NCBI RefSeq assembly: GCF_003946555.1
Contig: NZ_RHOO01000008.1
Location: forward strand, 29,017 to 93,016
DNA: 64,000 bases
Source of the DNA: Companilactobacillus hulinensis
GTDB lineage: Bacteria > Bacillota > Bacilli > Lactobacillales > Lactobacillaceae
Direction: 5' to 3'
Shown here: positions 29,540-39,421 of the stretch, piece by piece
Position numbering within the stretch: position 1 is the first letter of the stretch
How the letters are laid out: the number at the start of each line of letters is the position of its first letter
Made by a program: the position numbers and the translations under genes
The notes under the pieces: model-generated
Told to the model about the DNA's origin: nothing
Database searches by the model: none
The model's input: the letters and a program-made list of their open reading frames with translations, nothing else

Positions 29540-32320
29540 TTAGCCCTCAAAACCTTCTTCAATTGTTTGAGGATATTCCTCAGTAACAATCTTAGCACAT
29601 CTAGCACAGAAAGTTGGGAAGTTTGAGTCATCTCCGACATCAGTCTTGATCATACGACATCTTTGACATACTTCACCGTCAGCCTTTTCAACAAGTACAC
29701 TAGCATCTTCGTACTTATCTGCATTTGCTGGAGCAGCATCTGTACTGATTTCAAATTGAGAAACAATCAATAATTGACCAAAGTTACTGTTGATCTTATC
29801 AAAGGTCTTCTTCAAATCTTCACTTGGATAAACTGTAACTTTAGCTTCAAGTGACTTACCGATCAACTTGTCTGCACGTGCAACTTCAAGTGATTTAAGA
29901 ACATCATCACGGAAGTCCATGAATGCAGCCCAATCAGCTTCAGTTTCGTCAGAATCAGGAAGATCTTCAACTTCTGGCATTTCTGCTAATTGTACGAATT
30001 CTTCAGGTTCCTTCAAGTATTCCCAAACTTGTTCCATAGTATGTGGCAAGATTGGTGTCATCAGCTTAGCAATCTTAACTGTTGCATCGTAGATAACAGT
30101 TTGCATTGAACGACGTGAATGTGAGTCCTCAGGGTCAATGTAAACAACATCCTTAGCAAAGTCTAAATAGAATGTTGAAAGTTCGTTAGTAATGAAACGA
30201 ACAACGTTCTTAGTTACATCAGCAAAGTCATAGGCATCGTATTCGGCATGTAGGTCTTTAACTAGATTATTCAACTTAACGGCGATGTACTTGTCTTCTG
30301 GACGAAGATCTTCATATGCAACTCTGTTGGTCTTAGGATCGAAATCAGTTGTATTAGCCAACATGAATCTAAGAGTATTACGAATCTTACGGTATGTTTC
30401 TGATACTTGCTTAAATGAGTCAACTGATACGGAAACATCTGAACTTGAATCAACAGAAGCAACCCAGAGACGAATAATTTCGGCCCCAAATTGTCTTTCG
30501 ATGTCAGCTGGTGCAATAACATTACCAAGTGACTTACTCATCTTAACGCCGTTCTTATCAAGTGTGAATCCTTGAGAAAGGATGGCCTTATATGGAGCAA
30601 CACCAAAAGCAGCAACAGATGTGATCAACAATGAGTTGAACCAACCACGATATTGGTCAGAACCTTCAAGAATTAGGTCAGCTGGGAATGTTAAGTTATC
30701 ACGTAACTTAGCAACACCAGCATGTGCTGTCCCAGAGTCAAACCAAACATCCATGATGTCTGTTTCTTTAGTGAACTTACCATTTGGACTAGCAGGATTA
30801 GTGTAGCCTTCTGGTAGTAAATCTTTAGCATCACGTTCAAACCAAACGTTTGAACCATACTTACCAAATAAATCAGCAACATGGTCAATGATCTCTTTGG
30901 TCATAATTGGTTCACCATTTTCAGCATAGAAAATTGGTAGTGGAACACCCCAAGCACGTTGTCTTGAGATAACCCAGTCACCACGGTCACGAATCATATT
31001 GTAAAGACGAGTTTTACCCCATTCAGGAATGAAACTTACTTTTTCAAGTTCTGACAATAATTGTGGTCTGAACTTATCAATTGATGCAAACCATTGTGGT
31101 GTAGCACGGAAGATGACTGGTTTCTTTGTACGCCAGTCATGTGGGTAACTGTGAGTAAAGAAGCTTAATTTCAACAATGAGCCATTCTCTGTCATACGTT
31201 CTGTAATCATCTTGTTAGCATCATCGTAGTAAACGCCCTTGTATTCTGGAACTTCATCTGTAAAGCAACCGTGTTCATCAATTGGTGAGAACACTGGCAA
31301 CTTGTACTTCATACCAACAACAAAGTCATCAGCACCAAATCCAGGAGCAGTATGAACTAATCCAGTACCATCATCCAAAGTAACATGATTACCAAGAATC
31401 AATAGTGATTCACGATCATAGAATGGATGTGTTGCTGTAAGACCTTCAAGTTCTGAACCTTTGAATGTCTTGAGGATTTCAACATTTTCCCAACCAAGTT
31501 TTTCTTGTAAGAAACTAATACGTTCCTCAGCAACAACATACTTCTTACCATCAGCATTAACTAGTGAATAGTTAAACTTAGGATTTACACAGATAGCCTC
31601 ATTTGAAGGCATTGTCCAAGGAGTAGTTGTCCAAATGATGAATGATGTATCATTGTCCAACAAGTCTTTACCGTCACGTACTTTGAATGCAACGAAGATC
31701 GATGGAGATTTAACATCTTTATATTCAATTTCAGCTTCAGCCAAAGTAGATTCTGAAGATGGTGACCAGTAAACGGGCTTCTTACCACGATAGATATAAC
31801 CCTTGTCTACCATTTCACCGAATACTTTAACTTCTTCTTTTTCAAATTCTGGTTGATAAGTAATGTATGGGTGATCCCAGTCAGCTGAAACACCTAGACG
31901 TTTGAATCCAGCCATTTGCTTCTTGATTTCACCTTCAGCAAAGTCACGGCACATCTTACGATATTCAGACATACCAATTTCCTTACGTTTAACACCTTTT
32001 TTAGCTAATTGTTGTTCGATTGGAAGACCATGAGTATCCCAACCAGGAACATATGGTGCACGGAAACCATTCATAGAATGATAACGAACAATAATATCCT
32101 TAGATACCTTATTCAAGGCGTGTCCCATGTGAATATCACCATTGGCGAATGGAGGGCCATCTAGTAATTCAAATGTTGGTTTGCCTTCGTTTAATTTTTG
32201 ACGCTTTTCATAAATCTTATTATCTGCCCAAGCTTGTTGCCATTCGGCTTCTTTGTTTGGAAGATTTCCACGCATTGGGAATTTTGTCTTTCCCAGGTTA
32301 AGTGTGTCTTTTACTTTCAT
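29540..32320 (-). CDS. ileS: Isoleucyl-tRNA synthetase
   Basis: Charges tRNA-Ile with isoleucine. The 926 residues show the class I motifs: the HIGH equivalent HMGH in [12 protein letters not shown] (about 64-67), KMSKS in [10 protein letters not shown], the editing domain between them and a C-terminal zinc site with CQRC and CARC. GAGGGGTG precedes the ATG. Expression is under a T-box leader (32341-32480). It lies at the end of the division cluster, after divIVA, as in most Lactobacillales. Confidence 0.98.
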   Translation of the reverse strand: MKVKDTLNLGKTKFPMRGNLPNKEAEWQQAWADNKIYEKRQKLNEGKPTFELLDGPPFANGDIHMGHALNKVSKDIIVRYHSMNGFRAPYVPGWDTHGLPIEQQLAKKGVKRKEIGMSEYRKMCRDFAEGEIKKQMAGFKRLGVSADWDHPYITYQPEFEKEEVKVFGEMVDKGYIYRGKKPVYWSPSSESTLAEAEIEYKDVKSPSIFVAFKVRDGKDLLDNDTSFIIWTTTPWTMPSNEAICVNPKFNYSLVNADGKKYVVAEERISFLQEKLGWENVEILKTFKGSELEGLTATHPFYDRESLLILGNHVTLDDGTGLVHTAPGFGADDFVVGMKYKLPVFSPIDEHGCFTDEVPEYKGVYYDDANKMITERMTENGSLLKLSFFTHSYPHDWRTKKPVIFRATPQWFASIDKFRPQLLSELEKVSFIPEWGKTRLYNMIRDRGDWVISRQRAWGVPLPIFYAENGEPIMTKEIIDHVADLFGKYGSNVWFERDAKDLLPEGYTNPASPNGKFTKETDIMDVWFDSGTAHAGVAKLRDNLTFPADLILEGSDQYRGWFNSLLITSVAAFGVAPYKAILSQGFTLDKNGVKMSKSLGNVIAPADIERQFGAEIIRLWVASVDSSSDVSVSVDSFKQVSETYRKIRNTLRFMLANTTDFDPKTNRVAYEDLRPEDKYIAVKLNNLVKDLHAEYDAYDFADVTKNVVRFITNELSTFYLDFAKDVVYIDPEDSHSRRSMQTVIYDATVKIAKLMTPILPHTMEQVWEYLKEPEEFVQLAEMPEVEDLPDSDETEADWAAFMDFRDDVLKSLEVARADKLIGKSLEAKVTVYPSEDLKKTFDKINSNFGQLLIVSQFEISTDAAPANADKYEDASVLVEKADGEVCQRCRMIKTDVGDDSNFPTFCARCAKIVTEEYPQTIEEGFEG

Positions 32321-32340
32321 TCTTTCACCCCTCTGAAATT

Positions 32341-32480
32341 AAAAAGAACCCATCCAATTCTAGGACGAGTTCTTCGTTATACCACCTATTGGTAATTGAT
32401 TATAAAGTTGTTTAAGAGTCGATATACTAAATAAATTATTTTACTAACCTCACACCATACGTTAGCTCGCTGAAAAATGT
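32341..32480 (-). promoter_or_regulatory. T-box leader of ileS
   Basis: On the minus strand there is a stem I region with GGTTAG and a likely ATC (Ile) specifier around 32420, then the T-box AGGTGGTATAACG (32375-32387) and a terminator in which AAGAACTCGTCC pairs with GGATGGGTTCTT, followed by five T (32341-32374). Uncharged tRNA-Ile would stabilise the antiterminator and allow ileS transcription. The T-box differs from the usual GGGTGGNACCGCG. The 5' end is uncertain. Confidence 0.85.
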
Positions 32481-32500
32481 TTTATAAAGTACTTATTCTC

Positions 32501-33322
32501 TTAATTATCAGATTCCTCGTTGTCATCGTCACCTGCATCGTCATCGGCAAACTTAAAAGTTGGAGCATTTTGCTCATGACTAACTGTATAAGGATCAGCA
32601 GGTTTCTCATCGGGAATATTGTTATTATAGTTCATTTGTTCGTCATTGGGAATGGTATCTGATGAATTTTCATAATCTGTTTGATTATTTTCATAATTCT
32701 GTGTTGGATCTTCATAATTATTTTGACCAGAATCATCAGAACTTTGATCAAGGTTCTGATTATCATTTTGGTCATAATCATAGCCGCTATTCATCCCTAC
32801 ACGCTGTTTCAAATCATCACTGGCAGTGTCCTTAGATAGTTGATCCCATTCAGGACTTTCAATCATACTCAATTGTTGACGAAGTATTTCTTGAAGCCCT
32901 TGCCTATAATCAGCTGACTTCTTCTTTAGATCATCTGTTTCAATCGTAACTTGACGAGCTTTGCTTGAAGCATCCTCAAGTATTTGATTAGACTTAGCAG
33001 TTGATTGATCAAGCAGATCACGAGCCTTCTTTTGAGACTCCTCAACAATTACTTGAGCTTCTTGTTCAGCATTAGTTTTTACCTTATCCGCTGCATCTTG
33101 AGCCACAATAATAGATTGGTTCAACGCGTCGCGCATATCAGTAAAATACTTCAACTGTTCCTTTGTGTCTTCCAATTCCTTTTGTATCTGCTCATTCTTT
33201 TGCAGGGCAAGGTCGTAATCTTGAGCAACCTGTTCTAAAAATTCATCAACTTGATCGCGGTTGTAACCACGGAATTTATTATCGAATTCCTTATCATGTA
33301 TCTCTATTGGTGACAATACCAT
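32501..33322 (-). CDS. divIVA: DivIVA cell-division/polar-growth protein with long disordered tail
   Basis: Coiled-coil protein that gathers at curved membranes of the septum and poles. The 273 residues begin with the membrane-binding segment (SPIEIHDKEF, FRGYNRDQVDEFL) and long coiled coil to about 165. The last 90 residues are a low-complexity tail very rich in Asn, Asp, Gln and Glu, longer than in many relatives. It stands downstream of ylmH-ylmG-sepF-ftsZ as usual. It may replace MinE in placing MinCD at the poles in this organism; that is inference. Confidence 0.95.
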   Translation of the reverse strand: MVLSPIEIHDKEFDNKFRGYNRDQVDEFLEQVAQDYDLALQKNEQIQKELEDTKEQLKYFTDMRDALNQSIIVAQDAADKVKTNAEQEAQVIVEESQKKARDLLDQSTAKSNQILEDASSKARQVTIETDDLKKKSADYRQGLQEILRQQLSMIESPEWDQLSKDTASDDLKQRVGMNSGYDYDQNDNQNLDQSSDDSGQNNYEDPTQNYENNQTDYENSSDTIPNDEQMNYNNNIPDEKPADPYTVSHEQNAPTFKFADDDAGDDDNEESDN

Positions 33323-33338
33323 AATCTCACGCCCCTAT

Positions 33339-34136
33339 TTATTTATTAATGATATTAACAAACAAAATATATTTATTTCCTTTTGACTTACCCATAATAT
33401 CATTAATTCTTACTCGACCATAGCCACGTACACTAAGTGTGTCATTGATCGTTACAAAAGAACTTGCATTTTTATTAACGACCCAATTAACTTGAACATT
33501 TCCATGTTCAACATGAGTCTTAGCTGTTTGCCTAGACAAATCGTATGCAGTCGCAACTACAGTATCAATTCGTAACGAGTGCACATTGATAACTTCATCC
33601 TGTGAATCGTCTTTTGGTAGTAACAGTTTCTTAGGATCTTCTTCAATCAAATGAACCTTATACGGTCCAATCTTAGTAACTTGTTCCGATATAAACTCTC
33701 CCATTTGATCAAAAACAAAAAATTGCCAACGGTCACCATCAGTGATGATGTCTCCGAAATGATCACGCTCAACCCCGGAACCAGTAAGTGATCCCAGAAT
33801 CTGACCATGATGCAAATTAGCAAACTTCTCAGGATATCTGATTTCAAACATTTGAATTTTAAAATCAGATTCCTTCGATACAAAATAGTCAGGAGCAATT
33901 ATACCCCTGACTCTCTCTGCACCCTCAAATCCGCCAAAGTAATGAACATATAGATCATCATACTTATTGACTAGATTATTCAAAATCAATTGTTCTCTTA
34001 AATTCAGAAAATCAGTTAATTGAGGTATATACATAGTTTGCGTTCTAAGTAGCAGATCGCTCATTTTATCGATAAAAGGCTTTTCTTCCGGACGAAAATA
34101 TCCACTTTTTAAGCTTACATTTTCTTTATCTGTCAT
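33339..34136 (-). CDS. ylmH: YlmH, S4-domain RNA-binding protein of the division cluster
   Basis: Member of the YlmH family; its Bacillus relative has been tied to ribosome quality control. With the ATG at 34136, which overlaps the ylmG stop in TAATG, it has 265 residues; a TTG four codons upstream is an alternative. The N-terminal two-thirds form the YlmH domain (YFGGFEGAERVRGIIAPDYF), and the C-terminal part (about 180-250) is an S4 RNA-binding domain with SRQTAKTHVEHGNVQVNW and SVRGYGR. Runs into divIVA. Confidence 0.93.
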   Translation of the reverse strand: MTDKENVSLKSGYFRPEEKPFIDKMSDLLLRTQTMYIPQLTDFLNLREQLILNNLVNKYDDLYVHYFGGFEGAERVRGIIAPDYFVSKESDFKIQMFEIRYPEKFANLHHGQILGSLTGSGVERDHFGDIITDGDRWQFFVFDQMGEFISEQVTKIGPYKVHLIEEDPKKLLLPKDDSQDEVINVHSLRIDTVVATAYDLSRQTAKTHVEHGNVQVNWVVNKNASSFVTINDTLSVRGYGRVRINDIMGKSKGNKYILFVNIINK

Positions 34137-34402
34137 TAGATTATCCAAAAAATCACTTTCTGTACTAATTCTAAAATTATCAAAGCAATCAATGGGGAAA
34201 AATCAATCATCCCAAATGTTGTTGGTATAACCTTTTTGATTGCATTGAAAAACGGTTCAACCAATCTGGCTACAATTTGTCCGAATGAAGACTGATATAG
34301 CCGAGGAATAAATGTCATTATGCAGTATACAAATACAACAAATTCATAGAGCTGAAATATACCTGCGATGACAAACGGTAAACCATATAAAATTTGATTC
34401 AT
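34136..34402 (-). CDS. ylmG: YggT/YlmG family membrane protein
   Basis: An 88-residue membrane protein of the YggT family with two hydrophobic segments (about 8-32 and 62-88) separated by a loop with the family sign LVEPFFNAIKKVIP. Its job in division or envelope upkeep is unsettled. AGGGGA precedes the ATG. Between sepF and ylmH, with its stop overlapping the ylmH start. Confidence 0.92.
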   Translation of the reverse strand: MNQILYGLPFVIAGIFQLYEFVVFVYCIMTFIPRLYQSSFGQIVARLVEPFFNAIKKVIPTTFGMIDFSPLIALIILELVQKVIFWII

Positions 34403-34420
34403 AGAGTTCCCCTATCTTTT

Positions 34421-34825
34421 TTATTCATTTAATTCAGGAATACTTCCATCAATTTCAAATTTGGGTGGAGTGCATAAGAAAATCTTGTCTCCAACACGTT
34501 TGATTTCACCGTTCAAGGCATAAATCGAACCCGTTAGAAAATCAACGATTCTCTTAGCTTGTTCATCATTAATATTATTGAAATTAACAATTACAGCTTT
34601 GTTATTCAAAAGTTGTTTAGCAACTAACTTAGCATCTGAATAAACACGAGGTTGATAAATAGCAATCTTACTATTACCAGGTCTTGCTTCATTTGCTGAA
34701 TTCATCGAAACAACTTTCTCATTGCCAGAATAATCGGCAGCTGGTTGTTGTTCAGTGCTTGATTGTTCATCATAGCTGTCTTCGTCATTAATTCCAAAGA
34801 AATTACCTAACTTTTCAAAAGCCAT
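34421..34825 (-). CDS. sepF: SepF, FtsZ-anchoring protein
   Basis: Binds membrane and FtsZ and bundles the Z-ring. The 134 residues begin with a short amphipathic membrane helix (AFEKLGNFFGI), then an acidic, variable linker and the globular domain (about 55-125, with VYSDAKLVAKQLLNNKAVIVNF, here kept short as VIVNF and GSIYALNGEIKRVGDKIFLC). AAGGAG precedes the ATG. Lies just after ftsZ, as usual in Gram-positives. Confidence 0.95.
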   Translation of the reverse strand: MAFEKLGNFFGINDEDSYDEQSSTEQQPAADYSGNEKVVSMNSANEARPGNSKIAIYQPRVYSDAKLVAKQLLNNKAVIVNFNNINDEQAKRIVDFLTGSIYALNGEIKRVGDKIFLCTPPKFEIDGSIPELNE

Positions 34826-34878
34826 AATAAGTTTCTCCTTAATCTAATTACACACATCAACTGATCATGCGTAACTTA

Positions 34879-36120
34879 TTATCTATTATTGCGTCTCTTA
34901 AAGATTGGAGGAGTAGAGTCATCGTCGTTATCATTCAAGTCAATTGTTTCTGGCTTCTTGAAGATTTCGAAATCACCTTTTTCTCCAGATACATCCTTAC
35001 TAGATGATGAATCTTGGTTAATATCCCAATCTGCTAAAGGATCACTTGATTGTTGTTGTTTTTGTTGAGGAGCTTGTTGTGGAGTATCATTTTGTTCATT
35101 TGGATTGAAAGCAGCGTTACGGTTATTTAACTGTGGACGCTTAGGAGATGGCTTCTTTTTGTCTTCTGTCTCAACACCTGTAGCGATAACTGTAACTTTA
35201 ACTTGGTCTCCAAGAGTTTCATCAATTGAAGTACCGAAGATAATATTAACATCTGAAGTAGCTTGTTCTGAAACAATTTGTGCGGCATCTTGTGCTTCAA
35301 ATAATGACAAATCAGGACCACCAGTGATGTTCAATAGGACTTGTTTAGCACCGTCAATTGAAACTTCAAGCAATGGTGATGAAATAGCCTTGTTTGTTGC
35401 ATCAGTAATTCTGTTCTCACCATTAGCAGTACCAATACCCATTAGAGCTGAACCTTGGTCTGACATAATTGTCTTAACATCAGCAAAATCCAAGTTAACG
35501 TATCCAGGAGAAGTGATCAAATCTGAGATACTTTGAACACCTTGGCGAAGAACATCATCAGCAATACTGAAGGCTTCACCCATTGGTGTCTTCTTATCAA
35601 CGATTTCCAATAATTTACTATTAGAAATGATAACCAAAGTATCAACATCTTTTTTGAGTTCAGTAATACCATCAGCGGCAAAACGTGAACGTTTTGAGCC
35701 TTCAAATGCGAACGGACGTGTCACAACTCCGACAGTTAGCGCACCACTCTCTTTAGCAATTCCCGCAACGATAGGTGCAGCACCTGTACCAGTACCACCA
35801 CCCATTCCGGCAGTAATAAAGATCATGTCAGCTCCGTCCAAAGCTTCTTTGATTGATTCTTCACTTTCTTGTGCAGCCTTTTGTCCAATTTCAGGATTTG
35901 ATCCGGCTCCAAGACCTCTTGTAAGTTTAGGGCCTAATTGAATTTTAGTTTCAGCTTTTGAGCTTTCCAATGCTTGAACATCAGTATTTGCAGCAATAAA
36001 CTGCACACCATTGATACCAGAGTCAACCATGCGGTTAACAGCGTTACCACCAGCTCCACCAACACCAATGACTTTAATAACTGCCCCCGTATTGTTATTT
36101 GAATCCAATGAATATTCCAT
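34879..36120 (-). CDS. ftsZ: FtsZ, tubulin-like cell-division GTPase
   Basis: Polymerises into the Z-ring that organises the divisome. The 413 residues show [13 protein letters not shown], the tubulin signature [10 protein letters not shown] and the T7 loop region (about 200-215, [11 protein letters not shown]). A Gln/Asp-rich disordered linker (about 320-400) precedes the conserved tail [10 protein letters not shown] that binds FtsA and SepF. The ribosome site AGGAGG, nine bases upstream, can fold into a small hairpin (see 36123-36135). Directly after ftsA. Confidence 0.98.
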   Translation of the reverse strand: MEYSLDSNNNTGAVIKVIGVGGAGGNAVNRMVDSGINGVQFIAANTDVQALESSKAETKIQLGPKLTRGLGAGSNPEIGQKAAQESEESIKEALDGADMIFITAGMGGGTGTGAAPIVAGIAKESGALTVGVVTRPFAFEGSKRSRFAADGITELKKDVDTLVIISNSKLLEIVDKKTPMGEAFSIADDVLRQGVQSISDLITSPGYVNLDFADVKTIMSDQGSALMGIGTANGENRITDATNKAISSPLLEVSIDGAKQVLLNITGGPDLSLFEAQDAAQIVSEQATSDVNIIFGTSIDETLGDQVKVTVIATGVETEDKKKPSPKRPQLNNRNAAFNPNEQNDTPQQAPQQKQQQSSDPLADWDINQDSSSSKDVSGEKGDFEIFKKPETIDLNDNDDDSTPPIFKRRNNR

Positions 36121-36122
36121 TA

Positions 36123-36135
36123 AGGAGTTCCTCCT
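36123..36135 (-). promoter_or_regulatory. Self-pairing ribosome binding site of ftsZ
   Basis: The minus strand reads AGGAG-GAA-CTCCT, a perfect five-pair stem with a three-base loop in which the first arm is the ftsZ ribosome site. It could lower or gate ftsZ translation. Seen directly; effect is inference. Confidence 0.5.
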
Positions 36136-36166
36136 ACTACTTTTATCTTAATAATTAATGTTTGAT

Positions 36167-37516
36167 TTAATCGAAAAACTTGCTCCAGAATTCTTTAAGC
36201 TTTGAGACCTTCTTTTCCTTTTCAGGCTTTGAATTCTCAGCCATCTTCTTTTGCTCAGTTTCTGACTGAACAGAAGTAGCTGTTGTCTCTGTTTGTGGTC
36301 GGTTTTGTTCTTTAACAACTGTTTGAGAAGCCGCCTTTTTAGTACTAATTGCAGCACCGTTAACCACATTATCAGCAATAACACCAATATCATTCAATCT
36401 TGATGCGTATGTCACAAGACCTAATCCCAATGAATATGATGGATAACGCATTCCCATTTGTGAAGGAACATAGCTTCTAACTTTGACATCAAATACTCGT
36501 TTTGCAAGTTTCTCAATGTTAGGGGTAGCTGCCACTCCACCAGTTAATACGATTCCACCTGGCAATGACAATGCACCTGCATCAGCCAATGGATCTTTGA
36601 GTCTTGTAAACACTTGCTCAAGTCTAGCTTCAATTACTTCAGCTAAATATTCTTCAGAAATAGATTCAGGTTCACTTTTTCCGACAACTTCTACGCTGAT
36701 GTTCTCATCAGTATCGGCATCATCTGAATCAGCATTCCCATAATAAAGCTTTAATTGACCAGCATTCTCAATTGTTGTATTTAAAACAACTGAAATATCA
36801 TGTGTAACATAATCTCCACCTTCAAAGTCGACCGTTGAAAGTTTCAAATTATGGTCGTGAACAACAGAGGCAGTAGTTTGACCAGCACCCATATCAATAA
36901 TGACAGCTCCAAAGTCACTTTCACCGTCATTCAGAACGACTTGGCTAAGTGCCATAGGTGAAATCACCTTGTGAATTATATTCAAACCTGCTTGTTGAAT
37001 TGCTTTTTTAGTATTATGAACGATTGTCTTCGGCGCAGTATAAATGATTCCTTTCATTTCGAGACGAACACCAATCATGCCTCTTGGGTCACGAATGTTG
37101 TTAAAACCATCTACAGAAAATTGTTTAGGAATCAATGAAACTACTTCACGCTCACTAGGTAAGTTTTGAACCATGGCAGCAGCCATAACTTGTCTTACAT
37201 CGTTTTCATTAATTTCTTTAGATTGGGAACCAACTGCAATCATTCCTTGGCACTTTTCGATCTGGAGCATGTTAGCTGATATAGCAACTACAACATCACG
37301 TATCGTTATATTTGCCTGTGTTTCTGCTTTTTTAACAGCCTTTTTGATTGCACCGGCAGCCTTGTCTATATCGACTATAACGCCACGGCTTACTCCTTCG
37401 GATCTTTCGCTTCCAACGCCAACAACACTTAACTTGTCATTTGACGATTCAGCAACCACTACTTTGATTGAATTGGTACCTATATCTAGACCTACAAAAA
37501 ATTCAGAATTGTCCAT
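36167..37516 (-). CDS. ftsA: FtsA, actin-like divisome protein
   Basis: Links FtsZ to the membrane and activates septal wall synthesis. The 449 residues contain the actin-fold phosphate loop FVGLDIGTNSIKV, IDMGAGQTTASVV and LTGGVAATPNIEKL. After a Thr/Gln-rich linker the C-terminus ends with a membrane-binding amphipathic helix (VSKLKEFWSKFFD). AGGGAGG precedes the ATG. ftsA-ftsZ is the standard pair, with a possible extra promoter in front. Confidence 0.97.
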   Translation of the reverse strand: MDNSEFFVGLDIGTNSIKVVVAESSNDKLSVVGVGSERSEGVSRGVIVDIDKAAGAIKKAVKKAETQANITIRDVVVAISANMLQIEKCQGMIAVGSQSKEINENDVRQVMAAAMVQNLPSEREVVSLIPKQFSVDGFNNIRDPRGMIGVRLEMKGIIYTAPKTIVHNTKKAIQQAGLNIIHKVISPMALSQVVLNDGESDFGAVIIDMGAGQTTASVVHDHNLKLSTVDFEGGDYVTHDISVVLNTTIENAGQLKLYYGNADSDDADTDENISVEVVGKSEPESISEEYLAEVIEARLEQVFTRLKDPLADAGALSLPGGIVLTGGVAATPNIEKLAKRVFDVKVRSYVPSQMGMRYPSYSLGLGLVTYASRLNDIGVIADNVVNGAAISTKKAASQTVVKEQNRPQTETTATSVQSETEQKKMAENSKPEKEKKVSKLKEFWSKFFD

Positions 37517-37564
37517 TAATCGTGGCAGCCTCCCTTACCTAGAAAAAAATCTATTCATTAGAAA

Positions 37565-37573
37565 ATTTTAACA
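37565..37573 (-). promoter_or_regulatory. Possible extended -10 promoter before ftsA
   Basis: The minus strand reads TGTTAAAAT about 50 bases before the ftsA ATG, with a TTTAAT 16 bases upstream of the hexamer. It would allow ftsAZ to be made apart from the long dcw transcript. Weak evidence. Confidence 0.35.
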
Positions 37574-37593
37574 CAAAAATGAGTATATTAAAC

Positions 37594-38298
37594 CTATTTC
37601 TTATCTTTAAACGGATAAGAATACGCACCTACTTCAAGATTAATCATACCTTTCTTTTTCATCTGTGAAGCGATACCAGGATAATACTGCATCTTGTTCT
37701 GAACCGTTCTAATATCAGCAACCACTTTGTTCCCATCATTCATGTCAATTTTGACACGATATGGATCCAACTTAGTTGGTGAATTATAAAATTGTGATAC
37801 ATTTGTTCGAACACTATCAGGTAAATTCTTATATATATCTGATATTTTCTTTAAATCTTTTTTAGTATTAAAACCACTATATATCGGATAATTACCAATA
37901 GGAGCTTTCATCTTTTGATCAATAATGCGCCCATTGTCGATTATCCGATAATAGTATCCATTTTTATAAATAAGTCCCAAAGTACGATACTCAGTCACAT
38001 GTATCTCAAGGTCTCTAAAGTTATGACTTCTGAATGAAACTGACTTGATAGAAGGGAGTTTTTTTTCTGTTTTTTTGGCAATTGAACTTTTTTCAAAAAA
38101 AACATTTATCAGAAGTGAATTGTCAGTGATCTTGGTAGCATCTATAACCTGCTGTGCACCTAAATCATTGACACCTTTAACGGAAATATTTCTAACTTTG
38201 CTTAAAGGAGAACCAAGATACGCTATGAAGATAATTACGATAGCAATGAAAGAAATTATAACGTTTTTGACTGTGCTACTTTTTTTCTTTGCCATCAT
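37594..38298 (-). CDS. divIB: DivIB/FtsQ cell-division protein
   Basis: Bitopic divisome protein that works with FtsL and DivIC. The 234 residues have a short basic N-terminus, one membrane helix (about 13-31), a POTRA domain directly after it (VRNISVKGVNDLGAQQVI, kept short as NISVKGV) and the FtsQ beta domain to about 225. It is shorter than most relatives (about 270-300) because the cytosolic N-terminus is brief. Two ATGs (38298 and 38295) are possible; GAGG favours the second. Between murG and ftsA. Confidence 0.92.
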   Translation of the reverse strand: MMAKKKSSTVKNVIISFIAIVIIFIAYLGSPLSKVRNISVKGVNDLGAQQVIDATKITDNSLLINVFFEKSSIAKKTEKKLPSIKSVSFRSHNFRDLEIHVTEYRTLGLIYKNGYYYRIIDNGRIIDQKMKAPIGNYPIYSGFNTKKDLKKISDIYKNLPDSVRTNVSQFYNSPTKLDPYRVKIDMNDGNKVVADIRTVQNKMQYYPGIASQMKKKGMINLEVGAYSYPFKDKK

Positions 38299-38314
38299 AA
38301 AACCTCGTTCTTAT

Positions 38315-39421
38315 TTATTTTACTAAATCAGTTAATACTTTTATCAATCGATCTGACGCATCTGGAACACCAATTTTTTTAGATGCTTGCGACATCTCTG
38401 ACTGGATCTCATCACTGTTCATGATTTTATTGATTTCATCAAAGAATAATTCATCCGTTAAATCAGATTCCGGTATCATCTTTGCCGCACCATTTTTAGC
38501 AACGGTCATCGCATTCTTTGTTTGATGATCATGGGTTACATATGGACTAGGAATGAAAATTGATGGAATACCTAACGCTGTTATTTCAGCAATGCTGGTT
38601 GCACCTGAGCGACCAACAATCAAATTAATATCAGGTAATATCTCAGGCATATTATCAATATATGGTAATACCGAGATATTTTCACTATTTATGTACTTTT
38701 TATCGATTTTTTCAATCACAGAATCATAATGAACTCTACCTGTAACAAACAAGACTTGATAATTCTCTTTTGAAAACTTCTCCATAGCACTAATTGCGGC
38801 CTTGTTGATCGGAGCTGCACCACGAGATCCACCAAAAATCATGACGGTTGGAACACCTGGCTTCAAACCAAATTCGCTCAAACGATCATTCGGCTTAATT
38901 CCAACAACTTCTTGTGCTCTTGGGTTACCTGTGAAGACAATCTTACGTTTTTCGGAAAACTGATCTTGAGCCTCTTTGAATGCGATAGCAATTCTATCTA
39001 CAAAATGTCCAAGAAACTTATTAGTTACTCCAGCAATAGTATTCTGCTCATGAATAACAGTAGGAATATGCTTACTATGTGCCGCATAAACGATCGCACT
39101 TGAAACATATCCACCAGTACCAATAACAATGTCTGGTTTAAAATCTTTAATGATCTTTTTAGATTTGCCAATACTCGACAAAAATAGTTGCATGACTTTG
39201 ACATTTTCAAGTGTCAATTTACGTTTAAACCCACTAATTTCTATAGTTTTAAACTTCAATCCTGCCTGTTTGACTATTTTGCTTTCTAAGCCCTTTTCGG
39301 TACCAACGTATAATACGTCTTCGATCATGTCACGTTCCTTCAGGCGCTTAATCAGAGCCATTGCAGGATAGATATGACCACCAGTACCACCGCCAGAGAC
39401 GATAACTCGTAGTTTAGCCAT
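38315..39421 (-). CDS. murG: MurG, lipid II-forming GlcNAc transferase
   Basis: Adds GlcNAc from UDP-GlcNAc to lipid I on the inner membrane face. The 368 residues show SGGGTGGHIYPA (about 9-20), GTGGYVSSA, HEQNTIAGVTNK and in the C-terminal half FGGSRGAAPIN and VGRSGATSIAE, all family hallmarks. The ATG overlaps the murD stop by one base (TAATG), with GGGG just before it. Confidence 0.98.
   Translation of the reverse strand: MAKLRVIVSGGGTGGHIYPAMALIKRLKERDMIEDVLYVGTEKGLESKIVKQAGLKFKTIEISGFKRKLTLENVKVMQLFLSSIGKSKKIIKDFKPDIVIGTGGYVSSAIVYAAHSKHIPTVIHEQNTIAGVTNKFLGHFVDRIAIAFKEAQDQFSEKRKIVFTGNPRAQEVVGIKPNDRLSEFGLKPGVPTVMIFGGSRGAAPINKAAISAMEKFSKENYQVLFVTGRVHYDSVIEKIDKKYINSENISVLPYIDNMPEILPDINLIVGRSGATSIAEITALGIPSIFIPSPYVTHDHQTKNAMTVAKNGAAKMIPESDLTDELFFDEINKIMNSDEIQSEMSQASKKIGVPDASDRLIKVLTDLVK

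Noticed and set aside
29535..29640. N-terminal extension of the cold-shock protein
   Set aside because: Overlaps ileS out of frame; the inner ATG gives a full cold-shock domain with a ribosome site.
35105..35536. 143-residue plus-strand open frame inside ftsZ
   Set aside because: Antisense shadow of ftsZ codon usage.
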